Source: Armatimonadetes bacterium 55-13 (GTDB lineage Bacteria; Armatimonadota; Fimbriimonadia; Fimbriimonadales; Fimbriimonadaceae). Taken from it: 51,068 bases of DNA. Below, in pieces: positions 15,302-24,243 of this stretch. The translations under genes were made by a program, and so were the position numbers. The stretch lies in contig MKRX01000017.1 in NCBI GenBank assembly GCA_001898035.1, forward strand, positions 3,520-54,587, in the 5' to 3' direction. The notes below the pieces were generated by a model, which did no database searches, was not told the origin of the DNA, and worked only from the letters and a program-made list of their open reading frames with translations. The number at the start of each line of letters is the position of its first letter. Within the stretch, counting starts at the first letter, position 1.

Positions 15302-16666
15302 ATGAGAGGACTACGTAAACTTCAGTTTTCCGTTGCCACAATCGTTTCGTCAGCACTTATTCCTTGCCTCGTCCTTGCGGACGACCATACGGGCGGTGTG
15401 CCTTTGCTCAGCAGCCGTCCAGACGCACCTTACACTTTTTACTTGAACTTTGCAGGGTTTAACTACACTGGCAACTGGTCCAGTGGAACTCCGGGAAGCA
15501 CCCCAAGCTATTTTGGGGTTTCAAGCACGGGAACGTTTAATTCGACGCAACAGAATCGCATCAAGCAAGTCTGGGCACGGGTGGCCGAGAAGTATGCGCC
15601 GTTCAACGTCAATGTCACTACGATCGATCCGGCCGTGGCGGCGGGGCGAGCGGATACGGACGCGCATCGACAGGCTTATTACGATAGCCAGGCCCGTATG
15701 ATGCATACCGTCATTGGCGGAACAGGCGGCTGGTCTGGCGGTGGTGGTGTTTCGTTCGTCGGTACGACGCAGAATTCCTATTCGACCTCCGGCAATGGGG
15801 GAGCGGGCCTGGGGCGGCATACGAACTGGGTGTTTGCCGCCCAGGCGCCCACCAGCTACCAATTTGTCGCCGAGGCAAGCGCTCATGAAATTGGTCATGG
15901 AATGAAGTTGGACCATCAGAGCGACTTCAATGGTACAGCCAAGATTAATGAGTACAGTTCCAATAACGGCGCGACGGGCAACGGTTCTTACGCGCCGATC
16001 ATGGGCAATTCATACAGTACGCAGCGAGGTACCTGGCGAATTGGGACGGCGGGGGACAATGGAAACCCGGTAAGTCAAAACGACGTTGCCACCTTGCTTA
16101 CGAATAATGGCGTCGGCGGGTTTATCGACGATGGCATTGGGCATGGGTTTGGTACGGCCACCGACTTGCCGTTGACGGGGCTCACGATCAACAACACGTT
16201 AGCCAAGGGTGTCATCGTTCCGTCAAGTTCGGCGAACCCTCAGGCAATGGGCGAAGACAGCTATCTCAGCGACTTTTTCAGATTTCGGACCGAAGGCGGG
16301 CTGGTTTCTATGAAGCTTACAAATGGTAGCCAGTATCTGACGCCTGGAACGGCAGATCCGGGGGCGACTCTGGATAGTGTTCTGAGAGTCTACGATTCTT
16401 CGATGAATCTGGTCGGTATGGCTACGCGAGACGGCTCGACGCTGTTTTCGACATTTAGCATGAATCTTGGTGTTGGCAATTACTTCGCAAAGATTTCAAG
16501 TATCGGCGGATATTCTTCAACGTTCGCGACGCCAGCTTCCTACTACACCATGGGGTCTTACTTCCTTACGGGAAGTGGATTTACTCCGGTACCGGAACCG
16601 GCGACGATGCTTGGATTGGCGTCGGGTCTGGCGTTCTTCTATCGACGGCGACGAAAGCAGAAGTAG
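15302..16666 (+). CDS. PEP-CTERM metzincin-type zinc metalloprotease
   Basis: A 454-residue exported protein with signal LQFSVATIVSSALIPCLVLA. The catalytic site is HEIGHGMKLDH at about residue 198: HExxH plus a third histidine at position 11 of the motif. YAPIMGNSY downstream fits the methionine turn of metzincins. The second half (residues about 290-430) holds a beta domain resembling bacterial pre-peptidase C-terminal domains (DSVLRVYDSSMNLVGMATRDG). The tail VPEPATMLGLASGLAFFYRRRRKQK is PEP-CTERM. It is the second PEP-CTERM protease within 3 kb. A strong terminator follows. Confidence 0.88.
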   Translation: MRGLRKLQFSVATIVSSALIPCLVLADDHTGGVPLLSSRPDAPYTFYLNFAGFNYTGNWSSGTPGSTPSYFGVSSTGTFNSTQQNRIKQVWARVAEKYAPFNVNVTTIDPAVAAGRADTDAHRQAYYDSQARMMHTVIGGTGGWSGGGGVSFVGTTQNSYSTSGNGGAGLGRHTNWVFAAQAPTSYQFVAEASAHEIGHGMKLDHQSDFNGTAKINEYSSNNGATGNGSYAPIMGNSYSTQRGTWRIGTAGDNGNPVSQNDVATLLTNNGVGGFIDDGIGHGFGTATDLPLTGLTINNTLAKGVIVPSSSANPQAMGEDSYLSDFFRFRTEGGLVSMKLTNGSQYLTPGTADPGATLDSVLRVYDSSMNLVGMATRDGSTLFSTFSMNLGVGNYFAKISSIGGYSSTFATPASYYTMGSYFLTGSGFTPVPEPATMLGLASGLAFFYRRRRKQK

Positions 16667-16681
16667 ACGCCTTTTGCTACG

Positions 16682-16718
16682 AAAAAGCCCCTCGCTCATT
16701 TGAAGCGAGGGGCTTTTT
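16682..16718. terminator. Bidirectional intrinsic terminator between metzincin and groEL
   Basis: AAAAAGCCCCTCGCT (16682-16696) pairs perfectly with AGCGAGGGGCTTTTT (16704-16718) over a 7-base loop. The flanking T-run on the plus strand and A-run (T on the minus strand) allow termination of both converging genes. Confidence 0.92.
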
Positions 16719-16728
16719 GTTTTAAGGG

Positions 16729-18351
<1,623 letters not shown>

Positions 18352-18663
18352 TTACTTGCCGGCTCCGGCCAGGGCGCCTTCGAGGACGGCGAGAATGTCG
18401 TCGGCTCGGAGGATGATGTAGTCCTTACCATCGACGCTCACTTCGGTGCCGCTGTACTTGCCGTAAAGCACCACATCACCGACGTTAACGCCGATGGGGG
18501 CGAGTTTGCCGCTGTCCAGGCGCTTGCCCGGACCGGTTGCGATGACAGTGCCTTTCAGGGGCTTTTCTTGCGCCGTGTCCGGAAGGATGATGCCGCCTGC
18601 GGTCTTTTCTTCCTTTGCTGCGGCTTCGACGACGATACGATCGTGCAGTGGTTGCAATGCCAT
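18352..18663 (-). CDS. groS: Co-chaperonin GroES (Hsp10)
   Basis: A 103-residue Gro[47 protein letters not shown] includes the mobile loop that docks onto GroEL, and [35 protein letters not shown] is the second half of the beta barrel. It is first in the groESL operon and is preceded by a CIRCE element about 80 bases upstream, implying HrcA repression released by heat shock. Confidence 0.98.
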   Translation of the reverse strand: MALQPLHDRIVVEAAAKEEKTAGGIILPDTAQEKPLKGTVIATGPGKRLDSGKLAPIGVNVGDVVLYGKYSGTEVSVDGKDYIILRADDILAVLEGALAGAGK

Positions 18664-18742
18664 GTTCGTTCTGTCTCTCCTAGGTTTGATGAGATTCGAA
18701 ATTTTTGAGGGGAGTCTCCCGAATAGGGGCGCTCGCCAATGA

Positions 18743-18769
18743 TTAGCAGTGTACCCCTGAGAGTGCTAA
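18743..18769 (-). promoter_or_regulatory. CIRCE operator (HrcA binding site) for groESL
   Basis: On the minus strand the site reads TTAGCACTC, nine spacer bases, CACTGCTAA. The first arm matches the CIRCE consensus TTAGCACTC exactly. The second differs from GAGTGCTAA at its first and third bases. Position 80 to 106 bases upstream of groES is normal. A possible minus-10 TACACT overlaps the spacer and second arm, as expected for repression by occlusion. Confidence 0.88.
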
Positions 18770-18983
18770 GACAAGGGTGTTGGGGGAAGATCCTAGGACT
18801 TTGAATCGATTGAATTTCCGTGTCGTTATCGAGGCGGCTTTCAGGCCGATCATCTCTTAAGAAAGAGTGCACAGATGACCGTTTTAGATGCTTTTAAGCG
18901 ACTCTTTAGGAGGGTTTGGTTTATTTCTCGAACTTTCCTTTTCTTTTGATTGGCCAAACGATCTCATTTAGGAGCCCTTATTT

Positions 18984-19718
18984 ATGAATCGAAGAAGCGC
19001 GTTCACGCTCATCGAGCTTTTGGTCGTCATAGCAATCATCGCTATTTTGGCAGCAATCCTTTTCCCAGTTTTCGCCCAGGCAAAGCGAGCAGCCAAGACG
19101 ACGGCTACCCTTTCAAGTTTGAAGCAGATTGGTACCGCCAGCATCATGTATTCAGGCGACTATGACGATATGACCGTGCCAGCCGGCGATCCTTGGTGGG
19201 GCGGATATTACACGACGTGGTCCTATCTGCTTTACCCCTACATGAAGAACACGCAGATCATTTGGGACCCAGCGACCGGTATCCCGGGAGATGTGGTCAA
19301 CCTGAATCCATCAAGCAGTAACTACAACGATGTGATCGACAATTGGGCTTACACGAGCATGGCTTGCAACTTCCTTGGCTACAACTACAGCCGAGCTAAC
19401 GATTACGGTCCTCGCAGTCTGACGGCCATTTCAAATCCTTCGTTGCGGGTCGCCTACTCAAACGCGCTTTATGGAGAAGGGAACTGGGGGGTTTGGCACT
19501 TTAACCTCGAATATGTCTGGTACATCACCCAAGATCCGGCAAACGAGCAAGACTTTTGGATTGGGAGCCTTAGGCGCGCGTCTCGCAACCACGGCGATCA
19601 GTACATCATCTCCTATTCGGATGGACACGCTGGCAAGGTGCCTTATGGCAAGTATTCATATCCTCGTAGCGATGACGAGGTGAAGGAATTCTGGGGCAAT
19701 CCGTACGACGTTAACTAA
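18984..19718 (+). CDS. Prepilin-type N-terminal cleavage/methylation domain protein
   Basis: A 244-residue pseudopilin-like protein. [37 protein letters not shown] is a textbook type IV prepilin leader and transmembrane helix, with cleavage expected before the F of FTLIE. The mature part has [22 protein letters not shown], typical of the DUF1559-like prepilins abundant in Planctomycetes and Armatimonadota, and a C-terminal [13 protein letters not shown] loop. It is likely processed by a prepilin peptidase and placed at the cell envelope. A small membrane protein follows seven bases later. AGGAG nine bases before the ATG is the ribosome site. Confidence 0.92.
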   Translation: MNRRSAFTLIELLVVIAIIAILAAILFPVFAQAKRAAKTTATLSSLKQIGTASIMYSGDYDDMTVPAGDPWWGGYYTTWSYLLYPYMKNTQIIWDPATGIPGDVVNLNPSSSNYNDVIDNWAYTSMACNFLGYNYSRANDYGPRSLTAISNPSLRVAYSNALYGEGNWGVWHFNLEYVWYITQDPANEQDFWIGSLRRASRNHGDQYIISYSDGHAGKVPYGKYSYPRSDDEVKEFWGNPYDVN

Positions 19719-19725
19719 GGAGCTC

Positions 19726-19914
19726 ATGAAGCAAGGAATCAATCCCATCGGCGCTGGCGTAGCGATCGTTCTGTTGGTTGTCGTTATTGTCATCGCTTAT
19801 TTAAAACTTGGAGGCGGAGGCTCAGTGGCGGACACCCCGCGTCCGAAGGGGCCGCCGGCGCCTATGCCAAGTAAGGACGGAAAGGCGCTTCCGCCACCTC
19901 CGTTTGCGAAATAG
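19726..19914 (+). CDS. Small single-span membrane protein with Pro-rich tail
   Basis: A 62-residue protein. One transmembrane helix (AGVAIVLLVVVIVIAYLKLGGG) is followed by a short proline/lysine-rich tail (RPKGPPAPMPSKDGKALPPPPFAK). It is seven bases behind the prepilin gene, has an AAGGAG upstream and is certainly cotranscribed with it. The tail looks like an extracytoplasmic low-complexity linker. It probably assists or accompanies the pseudopilin, but no family was recognised. Confidence 0.7.
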   Translation: MKQGINPIGAGVAIVLLVVVIVIAYLKLGGGGSVADTPRPKGPPAPMPSKDGKALPPPPFAK

Positions 19915-19973
19915 TCAGGTCGTGATCACGGAAGGAATGGAATAAAGAGCGGTCGCGATGTGTAAGATGAGCC

Positions 19974-20747
19974 GTGACATTTCAAGAATTCACTCAACAA
20001 CAGTGGATATTGGGAATGCTCACGGCTCTTTTCGTTGGCTTTAGCAAGACGGGGATCCCAGGTGCGGGCGTCTTGGTGGTGCCGCTGATGGCGACGGCGT
20101 TTGGTGGTCGCCTCTCTGTTGGCGCTCTCTTGCCGATGCTGATTATGGGAGATTGCTTTGCGATGCTCTGGTATCGAAAGCATGCGAAGCTCGACCATGT
20201 TTGGAAACTGGCGCCTTGGGTGATCGTAGGGATGCTCTTGGGGAGCGTATTGCTGTGGGCACTAGGCGAGCGGCCCGGGAAAGACTTACTGAATCCGATC
20301 ATCGGATGGTTGGTCTTGGCGATGTTGGCGGTGAACTTGGGTCGCCGCTGGTTTGGGGAAAGGTTTGCACCTCACTCGCCCGGCGGGGTGCGAGTCTGCG
20401 GTTCATTGGCTGGGTTTTCTACGACCGTCTCCAATGCCGGCGGACCGGTTATGACGATTTACCTGCAGGGAATGGGACTCGCAAAAGAGCAGATGATGGG
20501 AACCAATGGGTGGTATTTCTTCATATTCAACCTGCTGAAGATTCCAATTTATGTTGTGATCTACTTTCTTGCACCTCAAAATCCTATTTGGACGGGCCAT
20601 ACGCTTCTATTTGATTTGATGGCGTTTCCGGTGATTGCGGTCGGCGCGGTGCTAGGAAGACAATTGCTTCCCCGTATGAATCAAAGGGCCTTCGATTTCA
20701 CCATCTTGTTTCTGGCGGCGGTGGCGGCGATCAAACTGATCGTCTAG
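19974..20747 (+). CDS. TauE/SafE family membrane permease (sulfite exporter type)
   Basis: A 257-residue protein starting at GTG, with about eight membrane spans in two repeats. MLTALFVGFSKTGIPGAGVLVVPLMATAFGG and the second-half counterpart SLAGFSTTVSNAGGPVMTIYLQGMGL carry the family glycine motifs. TauE/SafE proteins move sulfoacetate, sulfite or other organosulfur anions. The substrate here is unknown. The next gene, a GNAT acetyltransferase, starts five bases after the stop and is probably cotranscribed. Confidence 0.9.
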   Translation: MTFQEFTQQQWILGMLTALFVGFSKTGIPGAGVLVVPLMATAFGGRLSVGALLPMLIMGDCFAMLWYRKHAKLDHVWKLAPWVIVGMLLGSVLLWALGERPGKDLLNPIIGWLVLAMLAVNLGRRWFGERFAPHSPGGVRVCGSLAGFSTTVSNAGGPVMTIYLQGMGLAKEQMMGTNGWYFFIFNLLKIPIYVVIYFLAPQNPIWTGHTLLFDLMAFPVIAVGAVLGRQLLPRMNQRAFDFTILFLAAVAAIKLIV

Positions 20748-20752
20748 GCGAG

Positions 20753-21184
20753 ATGATTACCTCTTTCAAAGAATACGAAATCGACGATCGTCCGAGTCGA
20801 ATCGATATCGACCAGGTTCATGCATGGCTCACGACTTCCTATTGGAGTCCGGGGATAACCTTGGAACGGGTGCGGAGGGCCTTCAAGAACACGGCTTTGG
20901 TGGTGGGAGTTTATCGTGGATCTACCCAAGTTGGGGTTCTCCGCGTTATCTCGGATAAGACGACCTTTGCGTGGATTGCCGACGTGTGGGTGGATGAAGG
21001 CGCACGGGGGCAGGGCATTGCTCGCGCCATGGTTCGGTTCGCGCAGGGGCATCCAGACTATCAGGGGCTACGCCGGTGGGTTCTTGCGACACAAGACGCG
21101 CAAGGCGTTTACCGTGAGTGCGGTTTCGAACTGGTGGAGAATCCAGAACGTTGGATGATTTTTCGCCCGGAACCTTCGCTTTAA
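20753..21184 (+). CDS. GNAT family N-acetyltransferase
   Basis: A 143-residue GNAT. The central acetyl-CoA-binding motif A is visible as IADVWVDEGARGQGIARAMVRFAQGHP, with the Q/RxxGxG/A loop. LRRWVLATQDAQGVYRECGFEL is the C-terminal motif B. The beginning EYEIDDRPSRIDIDQVHAWLTTSYWSPGI matches GNATs annotated as general acetyltransferases in this size class. The substrate is unknown. Its stop overlaps by four bases the stop of the convergent alkyltransferase-like gene. Confidence 0.9.
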   Translation: MITSFKEYEIDDRPSRIDIDQVHAWLTTSYWSPGITLERVRRAFKNTALVVGVYRGSTQVGVLRVISDKTTFAWIADVWVDEGARGQGIARAMVRFAQGHPDYQGLRRWVLATQDAQGVYRECGFELVENPERWMIFRPEPSL

Positions 21185-21480
21185 GGGGTGTAGAGACAGA
21201 CAGCTAAATCAACCTGTCCGTCTTTGACGGGTACGCCTTCGGCGGCGAGGTGTTCAAGCTGGAGTTTTTCCAGGCTCGGATCTCGCTTCCACACCGGGCA
21301 GCGACCATCTTTCCCAACGACCCTCCACCAGGGAATATCTTGAGGACAATTGGCCATCCATCTCCCCACAAGGAGTCCTGAAACGGGATTTGTAAGGGCT
21401 TTGCCGAGATCACCATACGTGGTGCAAGAGCCTTTGGGGATTGTCCGCACCATCGTCCATAACTCGTCCAGGAGTGACAC
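21181..21480 (-). CDS. Alkyltransferase-like (ATL) DNA damage recognition protein
   Basis: A 99-residue protein homologous to the C-terminal DNA-binding domain of O6-alkylguanine-DNA methyltransferase. It has LWTMVRTIPKGSCTTYGDLGKAL, LVGRWMANCPQDIPWWRVVGKDGRCP and the C-terminal SLEKLQLEHLAAEGVPVKDGQVDL. In true methyltransferases the active site reads PCHRV. Here it reads PWWRV, with tryptophan in place of the reactive cysteine, as in ATL proteins. ATLs flip alkylated guanine and flag it to nucleotide excision repair. It does not transfer the alkyl group itself (inference from family). Confidence 0.88.
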   Translation of the reverse strand: MSLLDELWTMVRTIPKGSCTTYGDLGKALTNPVSGLLVGRWMANCPQDIPWWRVVGKDGRCPVWKRDPSLEKLQLEHLAAEGVPVKDGQVDLAVCLYTP

Positions 21481-21509
21481 ACGTCTATTCTGACTCTTTG
21501 GGAATAGAG

Positions 21510-21542
21510 AAGGGGGTTGGAACCGTTTCGTCCAACCCCCTT
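21510..21542 (-). terminator. Intrinsic terminator downstream of sepF
   Basis: AAGGGGGTTGGA (21510-21521) and TCCAACCCCCTT (21531-21542) form a 12-base stem with a 9-base loop. It lies 20 bases past the sepF stop on the minus strand. On the plus strand it is followed by TGATTATT. Confidence 0.8.
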
Positions 21543-21562
21543 TGATTATTGTTTGAGCGATT

Positions 21563-21982
21563 TTAGTTCTTGGCCGCCGTCATGCGAGGCGTGGCGGGCG
21601 CAACCTCGACATAAGCGTTAGCAGGAACCACGAGAAAGATGTTCTCACCGATTTCTTCCCAAGTACCTTCTTGGGCATAGTTGACACCGCACATGAAGTC
21701 CACGATCTTCTGTCGCATGGCGGGCTCGGTCGAAGCCAGGTTCAGAATCTGTTGCTCCCCGGATTTGAGACCATTTGCGGCGGCCATGGCGTCTTCGAAT
21801 GAGACGATTTGGCGGCGTACCGTGATGGTGTAGCGAGCAGCAGACTTGAGCGTAAACGCTTTGTGTTCAGGGGAGGAGGAAGTCATCTCTTCCTCAAACT
21901 CCTCATCCTCATCGTGACGAGTCAACAATCCCGCAAGGCGGGAAAATAAACCAGGCTTTTCCTGGAGAACCATCTCTTCCAT
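21563..21982 (-). CDS. sepF: Cell division protein SepF
   Basis: A 139-residue protein with the SepF layout. It has an N-terminal membrane-binding amphipathic helix (MVLQEKPGLFSRLAGLLT), an acidic linker (DEDEEFEEE), and the core beta/alpha domain (YTITVRRQIVSFEDAMAAANGLKSGEQQILNLASTEPAMRQKIVDFMCGVNYAQEGTWEEIGENIFLVVP). SepF links FtsZ to the membrane. I use the ATG at 21980-21982 because CGGAGG sits eight bases before it; the ATG at 21988 is only two bases from that ribosome site. The gene follows yggS, the common yggS-sepF order. Confidence 0.88.
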   Translation of the reverse strand: MEEMVLQEKPGLFSRLAGLLTRHDEDEEFEEEMTSSSPEHKAFTLKSAARYTITVRRQIVSFEDAMAAANGLKSGEQQILNLASTEPAMRQKIVDFMCGVNYAQEGTWEEIGENIFLVVPANAYVEVAPATPRMTAAKN

Positions 21983-21996
21983 GATCATTTCCTCCG

Positions 21997-22647
21997 TTAG
22001 GTTCGTGAGCCGAAGATCGCGCTTCCAACTCTGATGTGGGTGGCTCCTTCCTGGATCGCCACATCAAAGTCCTGACTCATGCCCATACTCAGACCTTTCA
22101 AATCCTTTTCGTTGGCGAGGTTTTTGAGAACTCGGAAATACTTTCTCGAAGTCTCAGGATCCTCTTCAACCGGACCGATGGTCATAAGTCCGCATAAACG
22201 AACCTGGGGATAGTGTAGGACGACTTCAATGAGTTCGTCAACCTCATCCGTCGAAATACCTGCTTTTTGCGTCTCTTTAGCAATATTTACTTCTATGAAG
22301 CCATCGATTTGCCGTTCTGCCTTCGCAATTTCTTTAAGCTGGCTCTCGCTCTCCAGGGTGTGAATGACTTCAAAGAGTTGGGCGACTTTCTTGGCTTTAT
22401 TGGACTGGAGGTTGCCAATGAAGTGCCATACGATATCTCCAGGAAGAGCTTCAATCTTCGGCTGGGCCTCTTGGAGACGACTTTCTCCGAAGTGGCGATG
22501 TCCTGCGTCGTAAGCTTCACGGATCGCGTCGATAGGGAATGTTTTCGAGACAGCAATGAGAGTTATCTCGTTAGGGTCTCGTTGAACGGTTTCGGCGGCG
22601 CGGTCAATCTGGGATTGGATGAGGGCGATGTTCTTTGCGATGGACAT
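21997..22647 (-). CDS. yggS: YggS/PROSC family PLP-homeostasis protein
   Basis: A protein of about 217 residues, close to the family length, with fold type III PLP binding: NEITLIAVSKTFPIDAIREAYDAG (catalytic lysine K35), FGESRLQEAQPKIEAL, DIVWHFIGNLQSNKAKKV, FIEVNIAKETQKAGIS, LCGLMTIGP and LSMGMSQDFDVAIQEGATHIRVGSAIFG. The family keeps free PLP low and has no known catalytic role. The start MSIAKN at 22647 has GAGGGC just before it. An ATG at 22656 is possible. sepF follows 14 bases later. Confidence 0.9.
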   Translation of the reverse strand: MSIAKNIALIQSQIDRAAETVQRDPNEITLIAVSKTFPIDAIREAYDAGHRHFGESRLQEAQPKIEALPGDIVWHFIGNLQSNKAKKVAQLFEVIHTLESESQLKEIAKAERQIDGFIEVNIAKETQKAGISTDEVDELIEVVLHYPQVRLCGLMTIGPVEEDPETSRKYFRVLKNLANEKDLKGLSMGMSQDFDVAIQEGATHIRVGSAIFGSRT

Positions 22648-22673
22648 CGCCCTCATTATGATTTGTGACGGGG

Positions 22674-23102
22674 TTAGTCGAGAAGCGGCGGTCCGATCTT
22701 GCCGTTCATCCGAGCCCAGCAATAGTAGGCCAACGCACCGTTGATGGCTAGTTGGACGATGGATGCTGCATTGAAGGACAGCAGAGATAGCACGACGCCG
22801 ATCAGGCTGAGAATCATAACAATCATGAATCCCGAGCGAATACTTTGCATCATTTTAACGCCGCCATAGATCCGAACTGCGCTTATCAGTGCCGTTAGCA
22901 ATCCAATCACGACGAGCATTCCTCCGGCACCGGCAGCGACGACGGCGCCACCTGTTTCTCGAGCCTGTGTTGCTCCAGCTACGCCGGCAGCTCCCAAGAT
23001 GCCCCCACCAAGGACGATCAAGAGTCCTCCGATGGCAGCACAGACGGAGAAGACAATGACAAGTATTCCGATGACCTTATCAGTTGGATAAGTGTTATCC
23101 AT
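22674..23102 (-). CDS. Small polytopic membrane protein
   Basis: A 142-residue protein with four hydrophobic segments (IGILVIVFSVCAAIGGLLIVLGGGIL, GGMLVVIGLLTALISAVRIYGG, SGFMIVMILSLIGVVLSLL, IVQLAINGALAYYCWARM). Gly-Ala-rich helices separate a short charged middle loop. Similar proteins occur as accessory membrane proteins with no known function. It begins 26 bases upstream of yggS on the same strand and may be part of the yggS-sepF operon. Confidence 0.75.
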   Translation of the reverse strand: MDNTYPTDKVIGILVIVFSVCAAIGGLLIVLGGGILGAAGVAGATQARETGGAVVAAGAGGMLVVIGLLTALISAVRIYGGVKMMQSIRSGFMIVMILSLIGVVLSLLSFNAASIVQLAINGALAYYCWARMNGKIGPPLLD

Positions 23103-23186
23103 TTTTACAAGACGCCTCCTTACATCCTTAACCCATGTTAAGAATTACAAATCCCTCGATCGCAGTTCGATCAAGGACAATACGTG

Positions 23187-23495
23187 TTATAGCTGATTTC
23201 TGATTCTTAAGAGTTGCAGCACATAGAGAGTCGCATAAGCAATAAATGCGATCCAGGTTCCCTGTTCCGCGCTGTGCGGATGGCGTTTTCGGACGTATTC
23301 GAGAGCAAGGACGGGGAGGACGAGAAATATGGCTTTGCCGAACACAAAGTGCCATGGGCCCTGACCGGCAAGCCAGGCGAAAAGGGGATTGCCTTCGCCG
23401 AAGCCTCGTCCAAACAGCATCACGGTCGTCACGAGATCGAACAGCCCGAGGGTGACCAGGCATAGCGTGCTGAGATGGACTTTGCTGTTAAGCAT
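23187..23495 (-). CDS. DUF5658-like small membrane protein
   Basis: MLNSKVHLSTLCLVTLGLFDLVTTVMLFGRGFGEGNPLFAWL, then GPWHFVFGKAIFLVLPVLALEYVRKRHP and WIAFIAYATLYVLQLLRIRNQL: three membrane spans and the D-x-x-T and G-N-P-L phrases of DUF5658. The ATG at 23493-23495 lies four bases after the upp stop, so I choose it over a start inside upp. It is 102 residues long. The role is unknown. Cotranscription with upp is likely. Confidence 0.72.
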   Translation of the reverse strand: MLNSKVHLSTLCLVTLGLFDLVTTVMLFGRGFGEGNPLFAWLAGQGPWHFVFGKAIFLVLPVLALEYVRKRHPHSAEQGTWIAFIAYATLYVLQLLRIRNQL

Positions 23496-23499
23496 TGAG

Positions 23500-24120
23500 T
23501 TAGAAGGTGCCGTACAGACGGTCGCCGAAATCACCTAAGCCGGGGACAATATACGCTTTGGGATTGAGTCCTTCATCATAGCCCGCCGTGTAGATGTCGA
23601 TACCCGGATGGACTTCTTCCAGTTTTTGGACGCCCTCGGGGGCCGCGACGATCGATACCATGGCGAGCTTTTTCGCCCCGTGTTCTTTGAGCAGAGATAT
23701 CGCATGTGCAGCCGATCCGCCGGTGGCGAGCATTGGGTCTAGACACAAGGTGAACCGGTTTGATAGCTCAGGGAATTTGGAGTAATAGATTCGCGCGATG
23801 GCAGTCTCTTCGTCACGTTCAAGCCCGATGTAACCGACGGCGACATCGGGGAAGAGTTGGACCACTGGTTCCAGCATTCCCAGGCCAGCCCGGAGGACAG
23901 GAACCGCGGCGAGTCCTTCGGAAAGCGATTGGCCGGTGGTCACTTTGATTGGCGTTTCGATCTCGAGCGGTCGGGTGGCAAGACATCGGGTCGCTTCGAT
24001 CACCAGCATGGTAGTCAAGGTTTCACACAGATCACGAAAGACGGCAGGGGGCGTCGATTTCTCTCGAAGATGAGTCAAGACGTGTTGCGCCAAGGGGTGA
24101 TCAACGACGTGAAGCGGCAT
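23500..24120 (-). CDS. upp: Uracil phosphoribosyltransferase
   Basis: A 206-residue pyrimidine salvage enzyme converting uracil and PRPP into UMP. VVDHPLAQHVLTHLREKSTPPAVFRDL is the characteristic N-terminus. VPVLRAGLGMLEPVVQLFP and CLDPMLATGGSAAHAI form the PRPP-binding loop, and IYTAGYDEGLNPKAYIVPGLGDFGDRLYGTF is the uracil-binding C-terminal motif. Length and motifs are complete. It is divergent from glmU. Confidence 0.97.
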   Translation of the reverse strand: MPLHVVDHPLAQHVLTHLREKSTPPAVFRDLCETLTTMLVIEATRCLATRPLEIETPIKVTTGQSLSEGLAAVPVLRAGLGMLEPVVQLFPDVAVGYIGLERDEETAIARIYYSKFPELSNRFTLCLDPMLATGGSAAHAISLLKEHGAKKLAMVSIVAAPEGVQKLEEVHPGIDIYTAGYDEGLNPKAYIVPGLGDFGDRLYGTF

Positions 24121-24243
24121 GCTTGCTATATTTCCTCAAAAAACGAATTTCTGGCGTCCCTTGCCCCGGAAGGTCCAAAAAGGGCAAAATCTTAACCTCC
24201 CAACGCCCCGGCTCACTGGCAGGCGGCCCTTGGGCCCTTAACA

